Of a stretch of DNA of 64,000 bases, positions 57,374 through 64,000 are shown one piece after another. The DNA comes from Erythrobacter sp. F6033. Lineage in GTDB: Bacteria; Pseudomonadota; Alphaproteobacteria; Sphingomonadales; Sphingomonadaceae. The DNA lies in assembly GCF_023016005.1 (NCBI RefSeq), contig NZ_JALKAZ010000001.1:1302001-1366000 (forward strand), written 5' to 3'. Under the pieces are notes generated by a model. The model ran no database searches. It was not told the origin of the DNA and worked only from the letters and a program-made list of their open reading frames with translations. Position 1 is the stretch's first letter, and each line of letters begins with the position of its first letter. The translations under genes and the position numbers were made by a program.

Positions 57374-59919
57374 TTGCGGAAACGCTCTATGGATTGGGCC
57401 AGCACAACATAGAGCTTACCCATATCTGACCCCAGCACGGTCACACCGAGTGCATTGCCATCGCGCGTAGAGAGCATGGATCTCAGCATCTTTTCAAAGT
57501 CATGGATGAACCGGCTGACATTGCCTTTGAATGCTTCATCACGTTGATAAAGATCGGCAATCTCGCGGGCTTCACCGCCTTCAATTAGCCGCACAGCGCG
57601 CCGTGTGAAAATGCCACGATCACCTTTTAGATACGCATCCCAGGCGGTGTCTGAAACTTCTTCAGAAAGCGCGGAGGCGATGTCTATGGCGTTTGAATTC
57701 AGGCTATCGGTGATCAACGACATACGGCGTGCGAAGTCATTATTGACCTGCTCCTCAGCGTGTTCTCGTGCATCGGAAATACGCTGCTCAAGGTTGCCAG
57801 TGAGCTCATTCACCTTAACCAACTGATCCCGCAATTGCACAGTTGCTTCGCGCCCTACGCCCGACGCATGCGCTGCAGCTTGCTCAAGTTTTCCGATCGT
57901 TTCAGCGCTCGACGTTCTCAACGACCGTTCAAGCGCTTCGATGGCTTCTTGGCCTATACCGTCCGCAAGCGCGGTCACTTTCTCGCGCGCGCCGTCATCC
58001 AATGCTGTGAACGCCGCTTTCGTTGATACTTCCAGCTGCTCGAGGGCACCACGCAGAGTCTCCTGCGTTTCTTCGGCAAGTGTCTTGCTGTCGTTGGTTA
58101 GCGATGCGAGGCCACTGCGAAGCCCCTGCAACTTGGCCAGCGTGTCTTCCGTTTGCGCCGCCAGTTTGCCTTGCAGCTCTTCTATTGATGCGTCGGCCGC
58201 AGCGACGTCTTCTCGCGTTTGGACGAGATAGCTACTGAGATCATTGCCTTGTTTGTTTGTCTCGAACATCAACGCGCTTAGCTCGGACGCCCGTGTTTCT
58301 ACAGCGCCAAGATCATCCGCTGCAGTCTTGATCGCCGCAGGCAGGTCTTCGCGGCTATGCTTTGCGCCGGATTGAATGATTTCGAGCAAGCGGACGCTGG
58401 CCTCGGTCAATTTCTCCAGCTGAGCCTCAGTTTCGACCAGCGTCGCACGTTTGGCCTCAAGCCTATTGTCCAAATCATCCAGACCAGTGGTGAGGCTCTC
58501 TCGCGTTGCGTCGCCTTGATCCGAGATTTTTCCGATCAGGGCGCTCAATTCATCGAGCTGCTCAGTCATATTTTGTGAATGGGCGACGAGCTTCTCAGTC
58601 TCGGCTGACTGGGTTTCACGTCGCTCTGCAATTGCTTCATCGAGGTCAGCCAAGCGCTGTGCCAACACTTCGGTCGCCTGGGCTTCGCGGGTTTCGAAAG
58701 CAGCCTGCTTCCGTTCCATTTCTTCGACAAAGCGGGCGTCTCTACTGGATAGAAGCTCATCGAGACGACCCGCCTCGGTTTCGAACTCACCAATTCGTTT
58801 CTTGGCCGCTTCGAGCGCTTTCTCGTCCAAACTATCAAGTTGCGCCGCCATTTCCGAAATTTCGGCTTCAACTCGGGTTTTTGACCGCTGAAGCTTCTCG
58901 ATTGCAGACGTTTCCGCTTCCGCGAGACGGGCTGAAACCGCTTTTGTATCGCTTTGAAGCAGAGTAATCCGCTCGCTCAACGTGCTGAGCGCTGCTTGTT
59001 CGGCTTCATTAATCTCGTCGCGATACACTCCGGCTTCGGTTTGCAATGCTGTGAAACGATTGGCGACAAGGCCTTCAATCTGGCTCAATTGCGCTTCAAA
59101 CCCGATCAGGGTCTCACCAACTTTCTTGCCGAGAACGGTAACTTGTTTCTCGCTTGCGCTACCAAACTGATTCAGTCGCTCGAAGCCAGAAACGAGCTTT
59201 TCGAGTTGCTCTTGAGCCGTCCTGCCAGCGTTGCCGACCTGGTTGGACACATCGCGCGCGGAGTTTGCAACCACTGGGAGATCATCTCGAAGCCTCGTCA
59301 TATTGCTCAGAGCTGTTTCGCTTGCGCTCCCAATCCGGTCGACCTGTTTGCCATTGGCTTTGATCAGATCTTGCAACTCGGACGCATGCGATGAGATTTT
59401 TTCGCTAGCGACACGGCCGAGGGATTCGAGTTCAAGCGATTGAGCGCCCAGAAATTCGCGCGCTAAGCTTAGCTCTCGATTGACCACGTTCAATCGTTCT
59501 TCCAATCTTGCACTTTCTTCGCTCAGCATTGAAGCGGTGCTCGCAAACCGCTGTGCTTCAGCGCGGGAATTGCGCATCGCGATCAGCCAGGTAACGGCAA
59601 CGAGCAGAACGGGAACAGACCAGTCGATAATCCAGCGGGTCCATTGCGCCGGGCTTGAGCTAGCGGCTGCCATCAATTCCCCTCGAATTGCCCAACCATA
59701 GAGAGCGGTCCAACCCACAACTGTTAGGATCGCGAGTGCTGGAAAAAACCACCGGAACCGGTGTGGGGCATGATCGTCCTCATCCGCGTATTCATCGAAC
59801 GCTTCTGCATCCGACTCATATTCAGCAGGCTCAATTTCGTGCTCCGCCTCAAACACGGTTTCACCGCTAATATCGGCTTCTTGGCCGACGGCTCTGATGA
59901 TTTGGTTCTTTTTGCTCAT
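57370..59919 (-). CDS. Large membrane-anchored coiled-coil protein (TipN-like architecture)
   Basis: This 849-residue protein has an acidic N-terminus (about residues 17-50) and two membrane segments (WFFPALAILTVVGWTALYGW about 55-75; IIDWSVPVLLVAVTWLIAM about 100-118). An almost continuous coiled coil runs from about 120 to 740 with few prolines. The C-terminus looks globular (GRLIF-type region ending GNALGVTVLGSDMGKLYVVL). Size and layout match the polarity landmark TipN of Caulobacter (two N-terminal membrane helices plus a long coiled coil), but no sequence match could be tested. It may be a polar or cell-division scaffold. Confidence 0.75.
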   Translation of the reverse strand: MSKKNQIIRAVGQEADISGETVFEAEHEIEPAEYESDAEAFDEYADEDDHAPHRFRWFFPALAILTVVGWTALYGWAIRGELMAAASSSPAQWTRWIIDWSVPVLLVAVTWLIAMRNSRAEAQRFASTASMLSEESARLEERLNVVNRELSLAREFLGAQSLELESLGRVASEKISSHASELQDLIKANGKQVDRIGSASETALSNMTRLRDDLPVVANSARDVSNQVGNAGRTAQEQLEKLVSGFERLNQFGSASEKQVTVLGKKVGETLIGFEAQLSQIEGLVANRFTALQTEAGVYRDEINEAEQAALSTLSERITLLQSDTKAVSARLAEAETSAIEKLQRSKTRVEAEISEMAAQLDSLDEKALEAAKKRIGEFETEAGRLDELLSSRDARFVEEMERKQAAFETREAQATEVLAQRLADLDEAIAERRETQSAETEKLVAHSQNMTEQLDELSALIGKISDQGDATRESLTTGLDDLDNRLEAKRATLVETEAQLEKLTEASVRLLEIIQSGAKHSREDLPAAIKTAADDLGAVETRASELSALMFETNKQGNDLSSYLVQTREDVAAADASIEELQGKLAAQTEDTLAKLQGLRSGLASLTNDSKTLAEETQETLRGALEQLEVSTKAAFTALDDGAREKVTALADGIGQEAIEALERSLRTSSAETIGKLEQAAAHASGVGREATVQLRDQLVKVNELTGNLEQRISDAREHAEEQVNNDFARRMSLITDSLNSNAIDIASALSEEVSDTAWDAYLKGDRGIFTRRAVRLIEGGEAREIADLYQRDEAFKGNVSRFIHDFEKMLRSMLSTRDGNALGVTVLGSDMGKLYVVLAQSIERFRN

Positions 59920-59965
59920 GACCCTTAGATACCACAGCCTGAAATTGGATAAACCCTGCTTTAAC

Positions 59966-59978
59966 TATATCGGATATA
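59966..59978. promoter_or_regulatory. Palindrome in a divergent promoter region
   Basis: TATATC-G-GATATA is a perfect 13-base palindrome in the 69-base gap between the coiled-coil gene (-) and the Hpt-like gene (+). It lies 10 bases before the + strand ATG and overlaps a CTATAT (59965-59970) resembling a -10 box. It could be an operator or simply an AT-rich promoter core. Confidence 0.4.
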
Positions 59979-59988
59979 TACGGGCGCA

Positions 59989-60288
59989 ATGGCTTATGAA
60001 AGCGGAGCACTTGATGCCACTTTGGCGGCAGCGGCGGGCGATGACCCGGCGTTGATGCGCGACCTGCGCAGTGCCTTCGTTGAGAGTGCATTCACGCAAC
60101 TGGATTTGCTCAAACGGTCACGTTGCGATGGCAATTGGAATGTTGCTGCGATGCGCCTGAAGGGCCTTGCCGCGAGCTTTCATGCCGAAGACCTATTGAT
60201 CGCAGCAGAGAACGCGCTTTTGTCTGCACCCGGCGAGCCGGCGGCCATCCGTGACATAGAGGTTGTCCTCAACCGTTTCGCTGGCTGA
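59989..60288 (+). CDS. Hpt-like protein lacking the phospho-histidine
   Basis: This 99-residue all-helical protein has the pattern of a histidine-containing phosphotransfer domain. The core helix reads WNVAAMRLKGLAASFHAEDL, which aligns with the Hpt motif AHxLKG. Met55 occupies the place of the phospho-accepting His; the only His is Cys/His-distant at residue 65. If the alignment is right it cannot relay phosphate in the usual way and may bind a kinase or receiver as an adaptor. No ribosome-binding site is clear at ATG 59989. It heads a + strand series of signalling-like genes. Confidence 0.68.
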   Translation: MAYESGALDATLAAAAGDDPALMRDLRSAFVESAFTQLDLLKRSRCDGNWNVAAMRLKGLAASFHAEDLLIAAENALLSAPGEPAAIRDIEVVLNRFAG

Positions 60289-60421
60289 CTTTCGACGCAA
60301 ATACTGCGCTATTGCCCTCATTGAGGTTCGTATCCACAGTGCGACGCTTGAAGCAAAGGCTTGAAACGGCCTAGCAAGGTTACGCGCCTCAATCGAGCCG
60401 CGTTGAATAGGGATTGCCTCC

Positions 60422-61618
60422 GTGAACACGGCACTTTTGTCGGCACGCAAACGCACCGGGACAGGTGAATTACGGGCACTTACCTCTATGCTCGGCGAAC
60501 CCGCGCTTGCTTGGCAGGTAGCGATTGCCAAAAAGTTTGGCTGTGAACGCATCATATGCCTGTGTGACGCGCCAATCCCTGAAATCATTGAGTTGCAACG
60601 GAAGTTTGAAGGGCAGGGCGGTGAATTTCATGCCATTCGATCGTCACTGCAATTGGTCGCTTTGCTCCGGTCAGACGATGCACTCTTGATGATCCAAGAC
60701 GGCTTGATCGTCGAACCTGATCTTGCAAAATCGGTGTTGGTCGATGACGGAAAGCTGCGAAAAGCGATTTTGACGCTAGAGGTTGGATCTGAACTAACAG
60801 AGGCAAGCCCCGCAGATTTCGAGAGAATTGATGCGACCAGATGCTGGGCCGGAATAGCGACAATGCGCGCCGCCCATCTGCAACAACTCGCAGACCTTCC
60901 ATCGGACGGAGATGTGTTTTCCTTGTCTCTAAGGCTCGCATTGCAATCGCGGACGGGAATGATCCCATTGCATCTTGATGTTGAACCGGAAGCGGATTGG
61001 CTTCTTGCTAGCGATGCCGCCAGTATCTCGTTGCGCGAGAAGAGTTTGTTGGATCGTGCCCTGCCTGCGCCAAGATGGACCGCTCCCTTTCCAGCTATTG
61101 CTTCGAAGTTGGTCGGGATGGCTGCGAAGCAAGGCTACCTGAATGTCGCTCCAGCTAGCGCGGTAATTGCAGGAATTCTTGCAATAGCCGCCATTGCCAT
61201 TGTCGCGTTGGGTTATGCCGCTATTGGATTAAGTGTGGCGAGCTTGGCCGCATTGTTCGGGTGCTTTTATATTAACGCAAGCCTGACCAAAAGCGCCATA
61301 TGGGGTGAAGGGCAAGCTGACGTCTTTCATAGATATTTCCGCATCTTGCTGGACTCTCTTGCAATCATATCTCTTGTTCTCGCTCTCAAATTCGACCCTA
61401 TTGCTCTTGCATCTCTGCCGATATTCACAGTCGGGCTGTTTTGGCTTGCGGAGCGCAATGCATCGCCCCGCGTCGCCCCATTTTGGAACGACCGTACGTT
61501 GCACCTTGCGACCCTAGCAATTTGTGCCGCTTATGGCGTGTTGAGCGAAGGTTTGGCGCTGCTAGGCCTATTGGCGCTTGTCCAATCCTTGTGGCGGGTA
61601 ACCAAAGCCAGCGATTGA
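60422..61618 (+). CDS. Unknown membrane protein with nucleotidyltransferase-like N-terminus
   Basis: This 398-residue protein has a soluble N-terminal part (about 1-220). Its start (LGEPALAWQVAIAKKFGCERII) has the rhythm of NTP-transferase domains, but the signature G-x-G-T-R nucleotide loop is missing. The C-terminal part has four to five membrane segments (about 243-375). The layout recalls bifunctional sugar-nucleotidyl/CDP-alcohol transferases, yet the CDP-alcohol motif is absent. GTG 60422 has AGGGA nine bases upstream. It may be a degenerate lipid-head-group enzyme; the function is not known. Confidence 0.65.
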   Translation: MNTALLSARKRTGTGELRALTSMLGEPALAWQVAIAKKFGCERIICLCDAPIPEIIELQRKFEGQGGEFHAIRSSLQLVALLRSDDALLMIQDGLIVEPDLAKSVLVDDGKLRKAILTLEVGSELTEASPADFERIDATRCWAGIATMRAAHLQQLADLPSDGDVFSLSLRLALQSRTGMIPLHLDVEPEADWLLASDAASISLREKSLLDRALPAPRWTAPFPAIASKLVGMAAKQGYLNVAPASAVIAGILAIAAIAIVALGYAAIGLSVASLAALFGCFYINASLTKSAIWGEGQADVFHRYFRILLDSLAIISLVLALKFDPIALASLPIFTVGLFWLAERNASPRVAPFWNDRTLHLATLAICAAYGVLSEGLALLGLLALVQSLWRVTKASD

Positions 61619-61651
61619 TCGATCTTTAGGAGCGTTGGAAATAGCCGCGCA

Positions 61652-62623
61652 ATGGCCAAAACGGTGACTACAGGGAATAATTCCCAATCTGGCAAACCCG
61701 AGAGGGGCGATGATGTCGAGATGATCCTCGCGGATGAGCTCGCTCTGGCTGATCGTGCGTTGCGAGGAGTCCCACCGGTCCTTACCCACATGCTCGCGAG
61801 CTCTAGGCAAACTCTGGTAAGCGACGCGATCGTCGCTCGGCTTCGCGGCATACTCACATCTCTCTCGGCACAGCTCATTGCGGCGATGAATGAAACAGCC
61901 AAACCGATAGACAACGGTCAGGCAATTGATCAACTTACCGATCTATTGGCAGGCGACAGCGTTGTTTTGAGCTATTGCTATGCGCTGGCCATGGAAGCCC
62001 ATTTGACAGAACGGCTCGAGCATAGAGCTTCGATTGATCCCGTCGTAAGCCTTTTGCTTCAAGAACTTATCGCGTCTGACAATCCGCAGACGGCAGAACT
62101 CGCTATGACGGCTCTGGCCGCGCAATCTCGCTTTATCCAAAGTCAGAGACGGATGGACCTACCGCTGTCAGAGCTGCCGGCTGATTTGTTTCAGACTGTT
62201 CTGAAACGGTGGGAAAAGCAGCACAAGAATGATCCAAAAGTTGCTGACGCATCGAAACGGCTCAAAGCGCAGTACGATGAAGGCGCGACAAGGGTAGGGC
62301 TATTGGCGCGACTGATTTCGTCGATGAAGGGCGGGGCTATCGCCGCACTTGAGCTTGAGCATGCGGGCCTAGGGCTATTTGTTACTGCGCTCTCAATGCT
62401 ATCGAAACAGCCGCGGGAACTGTCTATTCTTGCTTGTCACGAGCAACAGACCGCCCGGCTCGTTTTGAGCTTGCGAGCTGCGGGGGCATCGGCCGCTTCG
62501 ATTGAGCGACAGTTCCTGATTTTGGAGCCGGTTGATCGCTTGCCGGGTGATATCGCCACCCTTGCTCAGGACCGCGCAGCAGCTTTGCTCAAGCAGGTTC
62601 AGACCAAAGGTCGACTTGGCTAA
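61652..62623 (+). CDS. Unknown all-helical cytoplasmic protein
   Basis: This 323-residue protein is predicted to be almost entirely alpha-helical, with no signal or membrane segment. A patch VVSLLLQELIASDNPQTAEL with ALAAQSRFIQSQRRMDLPLS (about 130-175) looks conserved. The general character recalls helical-repeat proteins such as DUF2336, but I cannot assign it. It is followed by a kinase-like gene whose possible TTG start (62616) lies within its last codons, so the two are probably coupled. Confidence 0.65.
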   Translation: MAKTVTTGNNSQSGKPERGDDVEMILADELALADRALRGVPPVLTHMLASSRQTLVSDAIVARLRGILTSLSAQLIAAMNETAKPIDNGQAIDQLTDLLAGDSVVLSYCYALAMEAHLTERLEHRASIDPVVSLLLQELIASDNPQTAELAMTALAAQSRFIQSQRRMDLPLSELPADLFQTVLKRWEKQHKNDPKVADASKRLKAQYDEGATRVGLLARLISSMKGGAIAALELEHAGLGLFVTALSMLSKQPRELSILACHEQQTARLVLSLRAAGASAASIERQFLILEPVDRLPGDIATLAQDRAAALLKQVQTKGRLG

Positions 62624-64000
62624 CACCATGGAGAACCCGGAAAAAATCTTGATCGCTAGAGGTCTCACAGATGCGCAGGATCGGTTGATTACTGCGGATG
62701 ATGTTCTGGCGGAGCTGCAAGAAAACTGCGGGGGTGACCTGCCCGGTGTCTTGGCAATTCCAGAATTGCTCAATCTTGTGGAACAGTCCCGTGAAATGGG
62801 CCTGAGGATTGCGCGTGAGTTTCGCGCATATGATGGCGCAGAAGAGGTCAGCGGATTTGTCCGCATACATCCCATTGACGAAGAAATTGGCGGCGGATGC
62901 GAGCTCTTGATTGAGAATTGGTTGCGCCGTCCGCCCAAAGCGCGTTCCAATCGCGAGTTGGCGGAGCAACTGGATGCAGTGGACCGCGCGGCCGCAGAGG
63001 TCATTGCCCGGTTAGACGAAGAGCAACATGTTCAACTTCTTGATGCCGCGGCCCATGACGTTTCTGAGTTCGTTGCTGGCGTATCAGCGGATCCCGGCAA
63101 GGTCTGGACGGATTATGTGAAACTTCGCGGGGTTGCTCATCAACAACCGCTGCATTGGCGCCTGCTCGACGGCGTTCAGTGCGATGTACCTGGTTCTGAC
63201 CGTTCGTGGCGGGCGCGTCTTTTGCCAATCGGTTTCGCTGGCAATGCGCCGCGCGGATTTGAGCTGCTGCTTGTGGCCGATCAACCGACTATCGATACAA
63301 AGGGCGCAGAAGAGACACAATACAGCCCCCAGACGCGATTGATCGGAAGCGCGCTCACACCGGTTCTTCGTCAGCCAATTGCTCGCATTATCGCCAATGC
63401 TGAAACCATCCGAGCCAAATTGGCGGGTCCACTCAAGGCAGAATATAGCGAATATGCAGGGAACATAGCGGCAGCCGGGCAGCATCTTTCCGCTATGCTT
63501 GATGATCTAACTGACCTTGAGGTTGTCGAGGCTCCAAGTTTCTCAACAATCGGCGAAAAGGTCGATTTAGTTGATGCAGCAAAGCGTGCCGCAGGGATCC
63601 TGGGGGTTCGAGCTCAAAACCGCTCCATTGCAATTGATATTCTCGACGAATCCGAAAACGTGATCGCCAAGGCCGAGTTTCGAAGAGTCTTGCAGATACT
63701 CATCAATCTTGTTGGCAATGCGATTGCCTACTCCCCGGAGGGAAGCACCGTCACAATTGCCACTGCTGAAAACTATGCCGGCGTGGTTTCGGTATCTGTT
63801 TCAGACGAAGGGGCAGGCATTCGGGAGGACCAAGCGGACAAGATCTTCGACAAATTTGAACGACTTGGTCGAGAAAGTAGTGGCGGGCCAAGTGCGGGCT
63901 CTGGGCTCGGACTTTATATTTCGCGCAAATTGGCTTTGGCGATGGATGGTGATCTGACGTTCGCTCCGGCATCGGCGAATAGTGACGCGCCTGGCGCGGA
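62616..64000 (+). CDS. Histidine-kinase-like protein without the phospho-histidine, 3' partial
   Basis: This protein runs off the window end (about 460 residues visible). An N-terminal region (about 75-220) of unknown, possibly PAS-like fold precedes a HisKA-like helix, ALTPVLRQPIARIIANAET. There Pro (codon 63360-63362) replaces the phospho-accepting His of the usual SHELRxPL. The HATPase domain is intact: N box LINLVGNAIAYSP, G1 VSDEGAGI and G2 GSGLGLYISRKLA. TTG 62616 has AAAGG five bases upstream; ATG 62628 is the alternative. It may bind ATP and signal by conformation, or be a pseudokinase. Confidence 0.75.
   Translation, partial: MANTMENPEKILIARGLTDAQDRLITADDVLAELQENCGGDLPGVLAIPELLNLVEQSREMGLRIAREFRAYDGAEEVSGFVRIHPIDEEIGGGCELLIENWLRRPPKARSNRELAEQLDAVDRAAAEVIARLDEEQHVQLLDAAAHDVSEFVAGVSADPGKVWTDYVKLRGVAHQQPLHWRLLDGVQCDVPGSDRSWRARLLPIGFAGNAPRGFELLLVADQPTIDTKGAEETQYSPQTRLIGSALTPVLRQPIARIIANAETIRAKLAGPLKAEYSEYAGNIAAAGQHLSAMLDDLTDLEVVEAPSFSTIGEKVDLVDAAKRAAGILGVRAQNRSIAIDILDESENVIAKAEFRRVLQILINLVGNAIAYSPEGSTVTIATAENYAGVVSVSVSDEGAGIREDQADKIFDKFERLGRESSGGPSAGSGLGLYISRKLALAMDGDLTFAPASANSDAPGA

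Noticed and set aside
61820..61837. AGCGACG-CGAT-CGTCGCT inverted repeat
   Set aside because: It lies inside a coding region, is short, and is likely by chance at this GC content.

Overview
The window looks like chromosomal DNA of an alphaproteobacterium of the order Sphingomonadales, probably Erythrobacteraceae. This is inferred from the character of the proteins, the exosortase-A exopolysaccharide locus, the gene order rne / amiC / mrcA / prfB, and a nuoA-N operon followed by birA, coaX and the RNase J gene. No rRNA, tRNA, insertion sequence, prophage or CRISPR array was seen, and genes are packed tightly.

Positions 1-14830 hold an XrtA (exosortase A / PEP-CTERM)-associated exopolysaccharide cluster on the + strand. 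It encodes an acyl-CoA ligase (cut by the window edge), a PLP-dependent decarboxylase, an outer-membrane export lipoprotein, a chain-length regulator, a BY-type tyrosine kinase, an outer-membrane beta-barrel, an AAA ATPase, a polysaccharide deacetylase, a FemAB-like protein, a glycosyltransferase, exosortase A and an asparagine-synthetase-like amidotransferase. The exosortase keeps its Cys/Arg/His triad but stops where an EpsI domain would begin. Next comes a close relative of the DSF quorum-signal synthase RpfF.

Positions 15958-37864 are mostly housekeeping: zapE, a PaaI thioesterase and sdhB (detached from sdhCDA), two small enzymes, rne, amiC, a class A PBP, prfB, a methyltransferase with a lipoprotein signal, fabA-fabB-fabI, a 2-hydroxyacid dehydrogenase with an ammonium transporter, an SH3 protein, a thiolase, an aldehyde dehydrogenase and one unknown gene.

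Positions 38151-53876 are the complete 14-gene complex I operon (nuoA-N). Four small unknown genes are threaded into it, each overlapping both neighbours. Then follow birA, coaX, the RNase J gene and a DUF1467 gene.

Positions 57370-64000 are the most unusual part. An 849-residue protein with two membrane segments and a very long coiled coil (architecture like the polarity factor TipN) is divergent from a run of + strand genes. These encode an Hpt-like protein without its phospho-histidine, an unknown membrane protein with a nucleotidyltransferase-like N-terminus, an all-helical unknown, and a histidine-kinase-like protein (cut by the window end) with an intact ATPase domain but proline in place of the phospho-accepting histidine. 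This is the best candidate here for an undescribed signalling system.
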